A DNA stretch of 64,000 bases from Pseudobacter ginsenosidimutans (GCF_007970185.1 NZ_CP042431.1:3286001-3350000); one strand, 5' to 3'. Numbered from the stretch's first letter, positions 1 through 8,839 are shown. Notes: generated by a model from the sequence alone, not told the origin. Numbers and translations: made by a program.

Positions 1-1171
1 TCAATGCAGCTTCCAGGCAATCCATGGCGCCATTGAGATCGTCTACATTCAGTACATAGGCCAGGCGAACTTCATTCAATCCAAGTCCTTTCGTTCCGTA
101 GAAACCGGTGGCAGGCGCCAGCATTACAGTGGCGTTGTTGTGATTGAAAGATTCCAGCAGCCACTGGCAGAATTTATCGGAATCATCGATGGGCAGTTTG
201 GCCATAGCATAAAAGGCGCCGCCGGGATTGGGGCAGAATACGCCATCCATGGCATTCAGTCTTTTTACCAGTACATCCCTGCGCCTGAGGTATTCGGCGC
301 GTGTGGCGTCGAAATAGTTTTCAGGCAGGTCTACGGCTGCTTCTCCGAGGATCTGTGCAAAGGAGGGAGGGCTGAGGCGCGCCTGTGCAAATTTCATGGC
401 GGCATCCAGCACTTGTTTGTTCTTGGTTACGAATGCTCCGATACGACCGCCGCAGGCGCTGTATCGCTTGGAGATAGTATCCATCAGGATCACGTTCTGC
501 TCGGCTCCTTCGAGCTGCATGGCGCTGATCTGTTTGCCATCGTATGCGAACTCACGGTATGCCTCATCCGAAAACAGGAAGAGGTTGTGCTTAATCACGA
601 TCTGTTTCAGGGTGTCCATTTCTTCCTGGCTGTAGAGGTAGCCGGTAGGATTGTTGGGATTGCAGATCACGATGGCTTTGGTGCGGGGTGTGATCATTTT
701 TTCAAACTCGCTGATGGCGGGCAGTGCAAATCCGGTTTCGATGGAGGAGGTGATGGGCTTTACCACCACTTCAGCTTCCACGGCAAATCCATTGTAGTTG
801 GCGTAGAAAGGCTCGGGAATGATCACTTCATCACCGGGATCGAGGCAGGCCATGAAACCAAAGATGATGGCTTCGGATCCGCCGGTAGTGATGATGATCT
901 GGTTATGGTCCACTTCAATACCTACTTTCTTATAGTAATCGACCAGCTTGCGGCGATAGCTCTCATTGCCCGCACTGTGACTGTATTCCAGCACTTTGAA
1001 ATCGGCATGGCGAACAGCGTCCAGGATCTGGGGAGGCGTTTCAATATCCGGCTGACCAATATTGAGATGGTATACTTTCGTTCCTTTTTTCTTGGCTGCT
1101 TCCGCGAAGGGAACCAGTTTACGGATGGGTGATGGTGGCATTGCATTGCCACGCTGGCTAATCGTTAACAT
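1..1171 (-). CDS. Pyridoxal-phosphate aminotransferase, class I/II (3' end outside window)
   Basis: The reverse-strand reading frame is open from an ATG at 1171 to the window edge (390 codons), so the C-terminus is missing. It reads as a fold-type I aspartate/aromatic aminotransferase: an N-terminal 'LNIGQPDIETPP' segment, 'CNPNNPTGYLYS' of the cofactor pocket, 'FSDEAYREF' with the PLP-contacting Asp and Tyr, and 'DTISKRYSACGGRIG', where the Lys of SKRYS is the expected Schiff-base lysine. It should move an amino group between an amino acid and a 2-oxoacid in the cytoplasm; substrate cannot be told from sequence. A -7 promoter element ends four bases before this ATG. An inner Met ten residues later is the alternative start. 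Confidence 0.9.
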   Translation of the reverse strand, partial: MLTISQRGNAMPPSPIRKLVPFAEAAKKKGTKVYHLNIGQPDIETPPQILDAVRHADFKVLEYSHSAGNESYRRKLVDYYKKVGIEVDHNQIIITTGGSEAIIFGFMACLDPGDEVIIPEPFYANYNGFAVEAEVVVKPITSSIETGFALPAISEFEKMITPRTKAIVICNPNNPTGYLYSQEEMDTLKQIVIKHNLFLFSDEAYREFAYDGKQISAMQLEGAEQNVILMDTISKRYSACGGRIGAFVTKNKQVLDAAMKFAQARLSPPSFAQILGEAAVDLPENYFDATRAEYLRRRDVLVKRLNAMDGVFCPNPGGAFYAMAKLPIDDSDKFCQWLLESFNHNNATVMLAPATGFYGTKGLGLNEVRLAYVLNVDDLNGAMDCLEAAL

Positions 1172-1175
1172 GCGG

Positions 1176-1183
1176 CAAAGATA
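1176..1183 (-). promoter_or_regulatory. -7 promoter element next to aminotransferase start
   Basis: The reverse strand reads TATCTTTG, matching the Bacteroidota -7 consensus TAnnTTTG, and its last base is four bases upstream of the ATG at 1171. With the usual spacing, transcription would begin at or next to the start codon. I see no TTG at the -33 position. Confidence 0.5.
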
Positions 1184-1218
1184 GGGGAGTATTGTTATCT
1201 GTTTTCCGGGAAATACAC

Positions 1219-1270
1219 AAAAAAATGCGGGGTCTTCCATGTATTGCCAAAGACAACAGGAAGACCCCGC
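1219..1270 (-). terminator. Intrinsic terminator of the DUF1573 pair
   Basis: A 12-bp perfect stem (1227-1238 with 1259-1270) is followed on the reverse strand by seven T, just downstream of the stop at 1289. It separates the DUF1573 genes from the aminotransferase gene. Confidence 0.85.
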
Positions 1271-1288
1271 GCAGCTAATGTGTATCTT

Positions 1289-1729
1289 TTACTTGGACTT
1301 GTTCCCTTTTGATTGCTGATATTTTGCATAATCCACTTCATTCAGCACTTCACCGGTGATACGAAGATCCAGTGGGGCATCGATACCCGCTACCTTGATG
1401 GTGATGGTTTTGTTAAAGGGCCCGAGTGCAGAAGCGTTGAAACCGGCAGTGATCTTGTCTGCCTTTCCTTTTGCAATGGGAGCTTCAGGTTTTACCGGAG
1501 TGGTGCAACCGCAGGATGCAGTAGCAGCTTCAATTACAACAGGCTTTGTGCCAACATTGGTGAAAGCGAAATTGTACGTTACAGGTACACCTTGTTTGAT
1601 CTTACCAAAATCGTGAACCAGTTCTTTGAACTTCACAACATTTTCTGCTTTCTGCACTGTAGCAGGGGCCTGGGCGAATACTGTTGCTGATACGAAAAAT
1701 ACGCTGAGTGCCAGAAGGAGATGTTTCAT
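1289..1729 (-). CDS. Secreted DUF1573 protein (second of pair)
   Basis: The 146-residue product starts with a signal peptide (MKHLLLALSVFFVSATVFAQ), which is why I place the start at 1729 rather than at an in-frame ATG nine codons earlier. The rest is one DUF1573 domain, an Ig-like beta-sandwich fold, with the family hallmarks 'HDFGKIKQGVPV' and 'ASCGCTTP'. Such proteins are exported and very common in Bacteroidota; no biochemical role is established. The gene lies 16 bases after a homologous gene, so the two form an operon from gene duplication. It ends in a Lys/Ser/Asn-rich tail. Confidence 0.85.
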   Translation of the reverse strand: MKHLLLALSVFFVSATVFAQAPATVQKAENVVKFKELVHDFGKIKQGVPVTYNFAFTNVGTKPVVIEAATASCGCTTPVKPEAPIAKGKADKITAGFNASALGPFNKTITIKVAGIDAPLDLRITGEVLNEVDYAKYQQSKGNKSK

Positions 1730-1745
1730 ACTCGATTGAATTTGA

Positions 1746-2207
1746 TTAGTGACCATTAATGTTTTTTAATAATGCGATAGACGCGTTGACCGGCGCTGCA
1801 GTAACTGGTGTCTTGTACACAGTACCGGAGATCAACAGCGTTTTTGACTGGTTATTGTTGTAGAGGATCGTGATCGACTTGTTGAAGTATCCTTCAGCAG
1901 CCGAATTATATCCTACTTTGATCTGTGCAGTGGCGCCGGGTTTAATCGGATCCCTGCTCCACTCGGGAGTGGTACAGCCGCAGGATGCCTGCACATTGGT
2001 CAATAACAAAGGAGTTTTACCTGTGTTCACTATTTCAAAAATATGTGTCACGGGCCTCCCCTGTGGGATCTTGCCAAAATCGTACCCTGTTTCTTTCAGT
2101 TGCAGCACTTCAGTGCCGGCCTGCGCGGCAGTGGCGGTCTGCGCTTTCAACGAAACGGATCCGGACAGGAATATGACGATGGCAAATGCTAAAAACCTTC
2201 TGATCAT
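1746..2207 (-). CDS. Secreted DUF1573 protein (first of pair)
   Basis: This 153-residue protein has a signal peptide ending at 'SLKAQ' and one DUF1573 domain with 'YDFGKIPQGRPV' and 'ASCGCTTPEW'. It resembles the following gene over the whole domain, including the CGCTTP motif, and is a paralogue. It is the promoter-proximal gene of the pair; a TTG-N21-TAATTTTG promoter lies upstream. Function unknown; the export signal places it in the periplasm or at the cell surface. Confidence 0.85.
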   Translation of the reverse strand: MIRRFLAFAIVIFLSGSVSLKAQTATAAQAGTEVLQLKETGYDFGKIPQGRPVTHIFEIVNTGKTPLLLTNVQASCGCTTPEWSRDPIKPGATAQIKVGYNSAAEGYFNKSITILYNNNQSKTLLISGTVYKTPVTAAPVNASIALLKNINGH

Positions 2208-2236
2208 GACCTGATTATTTTTAATGTTAACGTATT

Positions 2237-2268
2237 CAAAATTACATTTTTAACGCTCTATCTGCCAA
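2237..2268 (-). promoter_or_regulatory. Promoter of the DUF1573 operon
   Basis: The reverse strand has TTG (2268-2266), a 21-base spacer, and TAATTTTG (2244-2237). This fits the Bacteroidota housekeeping promoter (TTG about 19-21 bases before TAnnTTTG) and gives a leader of about 25 bases. Confidence 0.55.
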
Positions 2269-2347
2269 TAAATTTCGGGGTTAATGACAATTTTTTAACA
2301 ACTGCAAATATTGCCCGCTTTCGAACATATTATATGGAGTTAATACC

Positions 2348-2355
2348 TACTTTTG
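2348..2355 (+). promoter_or_regulatory. -7 promoter element next to E1 start
   Basis: TACTTTTG matches TAnnTTTG and ends four bases before the ATG at 2360. No convincing -33 TTG is present. If used, the mRNA would be leaderless or nearly so. Confidence 0.5.
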
Positions 2356-2359
2356 ACGC

Positions 2360-4753
2360 ATGGAAAACGCCATACACAACCCATTGTTTGCCAACGAAAA
2401 ATTATCGTTCGACAAGTTCCGGGAGGAAGTGTTGAACGACTACCGTATGGCCTGCGAGAGCAGGGAAGCCAGCCTTTTAGGCCGTAAGGAAGTACTGACC
2501 GGGAAAGCCAAATTCGGCATTTTCGGCGACGGAAAGGAAGTTGCCCAGATTGCAGCAGCTAAATTCTTCCGTCGCGGAGACTGGTTATCTGGTTATTATC
2601 GTGATCAAACCTTTGCATTTGCCTCCAAACAGGCCACTGTGGAAGAGTTCTTTGCCCAGCTCTATGCTGATCCCGATACTGCCAATGACCCGCATAGCGG
2701 TGGCCGCCAGATGAACTCCCACTTCGCCACTCAAACCATTGATGAAGACGGGGAATTCCTCGATCTCGTCAACCGCAGGAACATCGCAGCCGGACTGGCC
2801 CCTACAGCCGGACAAATGCCGAGAGCCCTCGGCATGGCATTCGCTTCAAAATTATTCCGCAATTCAGGTGTGTTGCAGGACCTTCACCATCTCAGCAACG
2901 AAGGCAATGAAGTTTGCTTCGCTACTATCGGTGATGCCTCCACGTCTGAAGGACATTTCTGGGAAACCATCAACGCCGCCGGCGTACTGCAGGTGCCACT
3001 CGCAGTACTCGTGTACGATGATGGCTTCGGTATCTCAGTTCCCAAAGAATTTCAAACTACCAAAGGCTCCATCTCCGAAGCACTCAAAGGCTTCCAGAAA
3101 AAAGATGGCACCAATGGTTTCGATATTTACAAAGTACGCGCCTGGGATTATGCCGGCATGTGCGAAGTATTTGAAACAGCTATCCGGAAGATCCGCGATA
3201 CACATATCCCGGCCCTCTTCCATGTAGAAGAAGTAACTCAGCCACAAGGCCACTCTACTTCAGGTAGCCATGAGCGTTATAAGAGCCCCGAGCAGCTGGA
3301 ATGGGAACGTGAGTGGGACGGGAACAAGAAGTTCCGCGAATGGATCCTCGAGAACGAGCTCTGCTCCGAAGAGGAACTGCACAATGTGGAGATCAAAGCG
3401 AAAGAGCATGTGCGCGACAGTAAGAACCGCGCCTGGGAAAAATACATCACGCCTGTGAAAGAGCAGGTGACTGAAGCCCTGGGCATGATCGATGAACTGA
3501 TCAATGCAGGCCTCGATGCGCACGGCGACCTGGCGAAAGACAGGCAGCAACTTGCTTCCAACCGCGAGCCCGTGCGCCGCGATATACTGCAGGTAATGCA
3601 CAATGCCCTGCTGCATGCCGGCAATGCTTCCGCTGCTGATCGTCTCAGATCATATTACAAAGAAATGAAAGCCGAAGGCTATGCCATGTACGCGTCCAAA
3701 TTGTACGATGAAAGCCCGAAGAGCGTTCTCAATATTCAAACTTCAGAACTGACTTACGCCTACGACGCACCGATGGTGAATGGCTACGAGATCCTCAACC
3801 GCTATTTCGATGCGTTGCTGAGCAACAATCCCAAAGTAGTGGCTTTCGGAGAGGATGTAGGTAAGATCGGCGATGTGAACCAGGGCTTCGCGGGCCTCCA
3901 GGCCAAACATGGCATCGAGCGTGTGTTTGATACCGGTATACGCGAGCTCACTATCATGGGACAGGGCATTGGCCTCGCAATGCGCGGTTTGCGTCCCATC
4001 GCAGAGATCCAGTACCTCGATTATCTTTTATACGGTCTGCAGCCACTCAGCGATGATGCTGCCACCCTCCACTGGCGCACCAAGGGCCGCCAAAGCTGTC
4101 CGGTGATTGTGCGCACACGTGGCCACAGGCTGGAAGGTATCTGGCATAGCGGCTCTCCGCTGGGTATGATGATCAATTCCCTCCGCGGCATGCATATCTG
4201 CGTACCACGCAATATGGTGCAGGCAGCCGGTATGTACAATACCCTGCTGCAGGGTAATGATCCCGGCATTGTTGTGGAATGTCTCAATGGTTATCGTCTG
4301 AAAGAAAAACTTCCCAATGATCTGCTGAACTACACAGTGGCGCTCGGTGTTCCTGAAGTGATCCGTGAAGGTTCAGATATCACCATCGTTTCCTATGGCT
4401 CCATGCTCCGCGTGATCCAGGAAGCGGCCGATATTATGGCGAAGCACGGCATCAGTTGCGAGATCGTGGATGTGCAAACATTGCTGCCATTCGATACACA
4501 TCAGGTGATCCTGCAAAGCCTGAAGAAAACCAATCGCATCGTGTTCGTGGACGAAGATGTGCCGGGCGGCGCATGCGGATACATGTTCAACGAAGTGATG
4601 GAAAAACAAGGCGGTTACCGCTGGTTGGATGTGGCCCCCCGCACCATCACCGGTAAAGCGCACAGGCCCAGCTACGGCAGCGACGGCGATTATTTCAGCA
4701 AGCCCAACACCGAAGAGATCGTGGATGTGGTAACTGAAATGGTAAATGAATAA
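2360..4753 (+). CDS. 2-oxoacid dehydrogenase E1, fused alpha and beta subunits
   Basis: The 797-residue protein joins both halves of a thiamine-diphosphate E1 enzyme. Residues about 1-400 are the alpha part; the TPP/Mg motif starts at residue 191 (GDASTSEGHFWETINAA) and ends near VYDDGFGIS. Residues about 460-797 are the beta part (pyrimidine-binding and transketolase C-terminal domains), with 'VVAFGEDVG' and 'GIRELTIMGQGIGLAM'. It should decarboxylate pyruvate or a branched-chain 2-oxoacid and pass the acyl group to lipoyl-E2; no E2 or E3 gene is nearby, so the substrate is open. Fused E1 proteins are common in Bacteroidota. It overlaps the next gene by eight bases. Confidence 0.9.
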   Translation: MENAIHNPLFANEKLSFDKFREEVLNDYRMACESREASLLGRKEVLTGKAKFGIFGDGKEVAQIAAAKFFRRGDWLSGYYRDQTFAFASKQATVEEFFAQLYADPDTANDPHSGGRQMNSHFATQTIDEDGEFLDLVNRRNIAAGLAPTAGQMPRALGMAFASKLFRNSGVLQDLHHLSNEGNEVCFATIGDASTSEGHFWETINAAGVLQVPLAVLVYDDGFGISVPKEFQTTKGSISEALKGFQKKDGTNGFDIYKVRAWDYAGMCEVFETAIRKIRDTHIPALFHVEEVTQPQGHSTSGSHERYKSPEQLEWEREWDGNKKFREWILENELCSEEELHNVEIKAKEHVRDSKNRAWEKYITPVKEQVTEALGMIDELINAGLDAHGDLAKDRQQLASNREPVRRDILQVMHNALLHAGNASAADRLRSYYKEMKAEGYAMYASKLYDESPKSVLNIQTSELTYAYDAPMVNGYEILNRYFDALLSNNPKVVAFGEDVGKIGDVNQGFAGLQAKHGIERVFDTGIRELTIMGQGIGLAMRGLRPIAEIQYLDYLLYGLQPLSDDAATLHWRTKGRQSCPVIVRTRGHRLEGIWHSGSPLGMMINSLRGMHICVPRNMVQAAGMYNTLLQGNDPGIVVECLNGYRLKEKLPNDLLNYTVALGVPEVIREGSDITIVSYGSMLRVIQEAADIMAKHGISCEIVDVQTLLPFDTHQVILQSLKKTNRIVFVDEDVPGGACGYMFNEVMEKQGGYRWLDVAPRTITGKAHRPSYGSDGDYFSKPNTEEIVDVVTEMVNE

Positions 4754-5360
4754 ATTCTACCTCGACATTATCGAGACCGGCGGTACCATCGCCTTTGGAT
4801 TGTCAGGCGCATTCATGGCCATGGAAAAAAGGTTAGACCCTTTTGGAGTGATCATTATTACGTTTGTAACAGCCATCGGTGGTGGTACCGTTCGTGATAT
4901 GCTGATCGGCAAAACCCCGGTGACCTGGTTGCAGGACAATTCCACTGCACTGATAATTCTAGGCACTGCCATTGCGGCGCTCCTTTTCGGCAAATACCTC
5001 AAGCAGCTCAGTAAAACAATGTTCTTTTTCGATTCACTCGGATTGGGACTGTTTACTGTTGTGGGGATCGAAAAAGGACAGGAGGCTGGTCTCAGTTCAC
5101 TGATCTGTATTGCCTTAGGCACCACTACCGGTTGTTTCGGAGGCGTGCTCCGCGATGTACTGCTCAACAATATCCCGCTCATTTTCCGGAAAGAGATTTA
5201 TGCTTCAGCCTGTATTGCAGGTGGTATTCTGTACTTCGGCTTGTTGCAGACCGGGATCCTGGTGGAGTATATCACCACTATTACCATTGTGTTCATTGTA
5301 TTGATCCGCGTGTTTGCTGTGAGATATAAAATATCTTTGCCGGCGAGTTACAATAAATAG
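4746..5360 (+). CDS. TRIC/UPF0126 family membrane protein
   Basis: This 204-residue protein is almost all transmembrane (about seven helices) and contains the two internal repeats of the family: 'GGTIAFGLSGAFMAMEKRLD..GGGTVRDML' and, about 85 residues later, 'DSLGLGLFTVVGIEKG..GGVLRDVLLNNIPL'. The GG-RD motif in each repeat is characteristic. The family includes bacterial homologues of trimeric intracellular cation channels and the E. coli YadS/YicG proteins, for which glycine transport has been proposed. It starts inside the E1 gene, so translation is probably coupled, although no functional link is known. Confidence 0.85.
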   Translation: MNKFYLDIIETGGTIAFGLSGAFMAMEKRLDPFGVIIITFVTAIGGGTVRDMLIGKTPVTWLQDNSTALIILGTAIAALLFGKYLKQLSKTMFFFDSLGLGLFTVVGIEKGQEAGLSSLICIALGTTTGCFGGVLRDVLLNNIPLIFRKEIYASACIAGGILYFGLLQTGILVEYITTITIVFIVLIRVFAVRYKISLPASYNK

Positions 5361-5366
5361 TTCCAC

Positions 5367-5678
5367 ATGTTATCAGCTAAAGAGAGAAGGTTCATCAAGT
5401 ATTGGGAAGAGCAAAGAGTAGGCGGACAAAGACCCTATCTCATTTTGTATATCCTGACAGGTACGTTCATTTCAACCATCATTGTGTTCTTTTTGTTTGC
5501 GATGCTGGGTATTGACCTGGAAGGCACTATTTGGATGGTGCCTGTGATCAGTGTGATTGCGATCACCGTGATTTCTGTGACAACATGGAAAAGGAATGAG
5601 AAAAGGTTTAAGGAGATTGTTAAGCGGGAGATGGAAGAGGGGATGGGCGATGGAGAGAATCATACCAATGGTAAATAG
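5367..5678 (+). CDS. Small membrane protein, function unknown
   Basis: The 103-residue product has a basic cytosolic start (LSAKERRFIKYWEEQR), two predicted membrane helices (about residues 25-46 and 54-70), and a charged, coil-prone C-terminal tail. It follows the TRIC-family gene by six bases and is likely co-transcribed with it and E1. I do not recognise a named family. Confidence 0.65.
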   Translation: MLSAKERRFIKYWEEQRVGGQRPYLILYILTGTFISTIIVFFLFAMLGIDLEGTIWMVPVISVIAITVISVTTWKRNEKRFKEIVKREMEEGMGDGENHTNGK

Positions 5679-5891
5679 AAATATGCATTGAAATTCTGTA
5701 CATTGAAATATTGCATTTGACCACAGATCGCTTTTGTATCCACCGGTTATTCTTTGGCTTGTCCAGCTTTTTCACCTGATAAATATCGCTCGTTTTTGGT
5801 TATAAAATTGATTATCAATTATATGTATTTTTAAATATTATATTTGATCGCTGATCGCGATTCGCGAACAGAAAACACTTATATTTATGGA

Positions 5892-6407
5892 ATGAAATCT
5901 CACAATGGCATGCGGCCGCAGGACATAGTCATTCTGCTGAAAATTATTAGTCTTGACAAGTCTGATTGGCAATACAGGGATTTATCTGCACAACTTTTTA
6001 TTAGTGTTTCAGAAATTTCAGAGTCTCTTCATAGAAGCCATACGGGAGGTTTGATAGATCAGTCGCGTCGTTATGTATATCGTCAATCGCTAATGGAGTT
6101 TATCGAGCATGGGCTACATTATGTATTTCCTCAGGTACCCGGTTCATTTGTAACAGGAGTTCCCACTGGGCATTCACATAGTTTTTTTAAAAAACATTTC
6201 GATTCAGAATTCAATTACGTTTGGCCGGATGAAAACGGGACTATTAAAGGGCTTTCAATTATTCCATTGCATAAAGGCGTTCCAGCTGCCGCGCAATTGG
6301 ATGCAAAGCTTTACAGATGGTTGGCAGCGATCGATATTTTAAGAGTAGGGCGAGTAAGAGAGTTCAAGTTGGCATTGAATATGCTGAAGAAAGAAATATT
6401 GATTTGA
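5892..6407 (+). CDS. Winged-helix-like protein paired with a nucleotidyltransferase
   Basis: The 171-residue product (start at the ATG at 5892; an upstream in-frame ATG at 5844 lacks support) has a helix-turn-helix-like N-terminus: 'DIVILLKIISLDKSDWQYRDLSAQLFISVSEISESLHR', followed by 'LIDQSRRYVYRQSLMEFIEHGLHYVFPQ'. This resembles the small DNA-binding partner in front of AbiEii-type nucleotidyltransferase genes. The stop is two bases before the next start. Base composition is visibly more AT-rich than in the flanking housekeeping genes, which suggests horizontal acquisition. An antitoxin or autorepressor role is inference only. Confidence 0.6.
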   Translation: MKSHNGMRPQDIVILLKIISLDKSDWQYRDLSAQLFISVSEISESLHRSHTGGLIDQSRRYVYRQSLMEFIEHGLHYVFPQVPGSFVTGVPTGHSHSFFKKHFDSEFNYVWPDENGTIKGLSIIPLHKGVPAAAQLDAKLYRWLAAIDILRVGRVREFKLALNMLKKEILI

Positions 6408-6409
6408 GT

Positions 6410-7085
6410 ATGCATCAAAATCTTGTCAGAATAAAAGCCGTTTATAATGCTCTTGAAGAATTAGGAAATGAAGTAGTGTTTGTTGGAGGAGCCACAGTTG
6501 CTTTGTATGCGGATCGTCCCGCTATTGAAATAAGACCAACAGATGATGTTGATATTCTGGTGGAGCTTTTTGAATTACTCAGGTTATTCTGACATAGAAA
6601 ACAAGTTGCGTGCAAAAGGTTTTGAGAATTATATCGAGTCAGGTGTGATTTGCCGTTACTGCGTCAATGGTGTAATTGTAGATGTTATGCCTACAGAGAA
6701 AAATATTCTGGGTTTCTCGAATAAATGGTATCCCGATGGATTCAAGACTGCCATGAATTTTCATCTCGATGAAAATTGTATGGTCAGGATTTTTCAACCA
6801 GCATGGTTTATTGCCTCCAAGCTTGAAGCATTTAAGGGTAGGGGAGATAAGGATGGAAGATTGAGCAGCGATTTTGAGGATATTATATTTGTACTAAACA
6901 ACAGAACCAGTATCTGGGATGAAATGGATGCTGCTCCTGAACCGTTGAGAAATTATTTTCAAAATGAATTTGGAAGACTTCTTTCGCATCACTATATGTT
7001 CGAATGGGTAGGCGTACATCTCGATTACAACGAGCAGAATAGAGTGTCTCATATTATGGGAGGATTGCAGAAAAGCTTCGGGTAA
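6410..7085 (+). pseudogene. AbiEii/AbiGii-type nucleotidyltransferase, frameshifted
   Basis: The first part (6410-6592) carries the nucleotidyltransferase start 'VVFVGGATVALYADRP..TDDVDILVEL', including the GG and the DVD metal-binding motif. The second part continues in another frame with 'NYSGYSDIENKLRAKGF', 'CRYCVNGVIVDVMPT', 'FIASKLEAFKGRGDKDGR' and 'SSDFEDIIFVLNNR'. Removing one T from the run at 6567-6571 joins both into one protein of about 224 residues (DILVELLNYSGYSD). The domain is that of AbiEii-like toxins, which transfer nucleotides to RNA. As written the gene is broken; it may be a real mutation, a phase-variable tract or a base-call error. Confidence 0.7.
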
Positions 7086-7099
7086 AAGAGAGCTCCTGC

Positions 7100-7510
7100 T
7101 TACCTTGCATTCGCCAACAATTCAAAAAAGTGCTCCTTGCTTACAGCTGTTTTGGGTTTTCCCAAAGTTTCGATCATTTCAGGGGGGAGATGAGCTTCAA
7201 TATTCGCAGACAAAATGATCGGGTATTTTCCATCAGGTTCGAAAAAAATAAAGTTACCTGTTTGCATTAATTGATAGATCAATTCACTGAAATCCGGACC
7301 CGAACAAGGTCTGCTGATAGTAAGGTTTCCAATAAATTTACTATTCCTATCCATGAAAATCGTACATCCGTTTTCATGATCAAAACAGATGTCAACAAAA
7401 TTTTCTCCTGCGCTTGAAATGTATTTGGTGAGTAAAGCAATAATAAAGTCAACCTGGATTTCTTGCGGTTCCTGATTAAGATAGGCCTGTAAGTAATACT
7501 CGTATGCCAT
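7100..7510 (-). CDS. Unknown cytosolic protein next to IS element
   Basis: This 136-residue protein (MAYEYYLQAYLNQEPQEIQVDF) has no signal peptide or membrane segment and an acidic, mixed alpha/beta look. I do not recognise the family; its size and style recall immunity proteins, but nothing proves that. It converges with the nucleotidyltransferase gene. The IS256 insertion sits ten bases upstream of its start codon and separates it from whatever promoter drove it. Without the IS, it would follow the gene at 8840-9037 by 23 bases. Confidence 0.6.
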   Translation of the reverse strand: MAYEYYLQAYLNQEPQEIQVDFIIALLTKYISSAGENFVDICFDHENGCTIFMDRNSKFIGNLTISRPCSGPDFSELIYQLMQTGNFIFFEPDGKYPIILSANIEAHLPPEMIETLGKPKTAVSKEHFFELLANAR

Positions 7511-7511
7511 A

Positions 7512-7519
7512 GTCAGGTG
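7512..7519. repeat. Target-site duplication, left copy
   Basis: GTCAGGTG occurs here and again at 8818-8825, directly flanking the IS element. Eight bases is the usual duplication length for IS256-family insertions. Confidence 0.85.
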
Positions 7520-8817
7520 GGTAGTGTTACATTAAGTGTGTCACTTTTTAAAGATTGAGTTTTAATCTATCACTAAAGATAATGGATAATTGAGCCAATG
7601 TCTGGTTCCAGTTGTGGACAGGCTTATTCCACCTGGCACATATATTTTCCTGCACCAGGAATAAAAGCTTCATTAGGGCGTCTTCCGATTGGAAGGCGCC
7701 TTTTGATTTGGTGACAGCTCTTAGTTGACGATGGAAGCCTTCAATGATGTTAGTGGTGTACATGATCCTTCGAACATCTTTGTTATACTGGAAGTAGTTG
7801 CTCAGTCTGGGCCAGTTCTTTCTCCAGGATTCGATAACCTTCGGATAACGCTCTCCCCAGTTGGATTCCAGCTGATCAAGGCTGCGTTCCGCCAGTTCTA
7901 TGGTAGTTGCTTTGTAGACGTTTTGCAAGTCTTTCATAAAAGGCTTGAGGTCTTTGTAAGAGAGATATTTTTGAGAATTGCGGACCTGGTGCACAATACA
8001 TAACTGGACTTCTGTTTTCGGAAACACACTCTCGATAGCATCGGCAAAGCCAGTCAGGTTATCAATACAGGCAATGAAAATATCTTCCAGACCTCGGTTT
8101 TGCAGATCAGTAAGTACCTGCAGCCAGAATTTTGCACCTTCATTTTCTCCGATGTACATACCCAGCAGTTCCTTGTACCCTTCCTGAGTGAGGCCGATAA
8201 TGCAATAGACAGCACGACTTACCACACGACCTTCATGACGAACCTTGTAATGAATGGCATCCAGCCATACAAACGGATAGACCCGCTCCAATGGACGACT
8301 GCGCCACTCCTGGATCAGGGGAAGAATTTTATCAGTAACACGGCTGATGGTTGCTGTGGAGGCTTCCAGGCCATACATATCCATCAGATGGTCCCGAATA
8401 TCACTATAGCTTGCTCCACGAGCATATAAGGCTATAATCTGGCGGTCCAGATCTACTCCTAACGTCTTATGTCTTTTGGGAATCAGCTCCGGCTCGAAGC
8501 TGCCATTGCGATCACGCGGTGGGTTGATGTCTACAGTACCAATCGAAGTCTTTACCTGTTTGCGGCCTTTGCCATTCTTACGATTGTTCTCTGCAGGATC
8601 TTCCTCTAAATGAGCTTCCAGTTCCCCATCCAGAGCCCCTTCCAGGAACTCTTTCAGCAATGGGGTGAGTACTCCATCCTTACCTAAAAGGCTTTCGCCG
8701 TTCTTCAAACGACTTGTTGCCTGCTTCTTGAAGCTCTCGAAATCAAAGTTTTTCTTTTCCATGTTGCCAGTTTAAAGTTATTAAACTTTTTACTGACACA
8801 CTTTTTGTAATACTCTC
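7520..8817 (-). mobile_element. IS256-family insertion sequence, complete
   Basis: The 1298-bp element has one transposase gene and imperfect terminal inverted repeats of about 26 bp: the left end begins GGTAGTGTTACATTAAGTG, the right end (reverse strand) GAGAGTATTACAAAAAGTG, with a shared AAGTGTGTCA core. It is flanked by an 8-bp direct repeat. Intact ends, an intact transposase and a perfect target duplication point to recent insertion and probable activity. Confidence 0.9.
7548..8762 (-). CDS. IS256-family (Mutator-type) transposase
   Basis: The 404-residue DDE transposase is full length. The expected acidic triad is visible: Asp168 in 'FVWLDAIHYKVR', Asp234 in 'FIACIDNLTGF', and Glu341 in 'TTNIIEGFHRQLR'. 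The CxxH signature of this family appears as 'LCIVHQVRN'. The N-terminal third contains the usual DNA-binding helices ('LYARGASYSDIRDHL'). It catalyses cut or copy transposition of the surrounding element. No frameshift or stop is present. Confidence 0.95.
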   Translation of the reverse strand: MEKKNFDFESFKKQATSRLKNGESLLGKDGVLTPLLKEFLEGALDGELEAHLEEDPAENNRKNGKGRKQVKTSIGTVDINPPRDRNGSFEPELIPKRHKTLGVDLDRQIIALYARGASYSDIRDHLMDMYGLEASTATISRVTDKILPLIQEWRSRPLERVYPFVWLDAIHYKVRHEGRVVSRAVYCIIGLTQEGYKELLGMYIGENEGAKFWLQVLTDLQNRGLEDIFIACIDNLTGFADAIESVFPKTEVQLCIVHQVRNSQKYLSYKDLKPFMKDLQNVYKATTIELAERSLDQLESNWGERYPKVIESWRKNWPRLSNYFQYNKDVRRIMYTTNIIEGFHRQLRAVTKSKGAFQSEDALMKLLFLVQENICARWNKPVHNWNQTLAQLSIIFSDRLKLNL

Positions 8818-8825
8818 GTCAGGTG
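8818..8825. repeat. Target-site duplication, right copy
   Basis: This is the second copy of GTCAGGTG (first at 7512-7519), at the outer right edge of the IS256 element. Confidence 0.85.
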
Positions 8826-8839
8826 TTTTTTGAGTCCGT

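Noticed and set aside
140-1132. Open frame of 330 codons on the forward strand at the left edge
   Set aside because: It is antisense to a clear aminotransferase that runs off the edge.
6560-6580. Programmed +1 frameshift at CTT-TTT-GAA in the nucleotidyltransferase gene
   Set aside because: The CTT-T slip resembles prfB, but there is no in-frame stop at the slip site and no upstream stimulator; an extra T is simpler.
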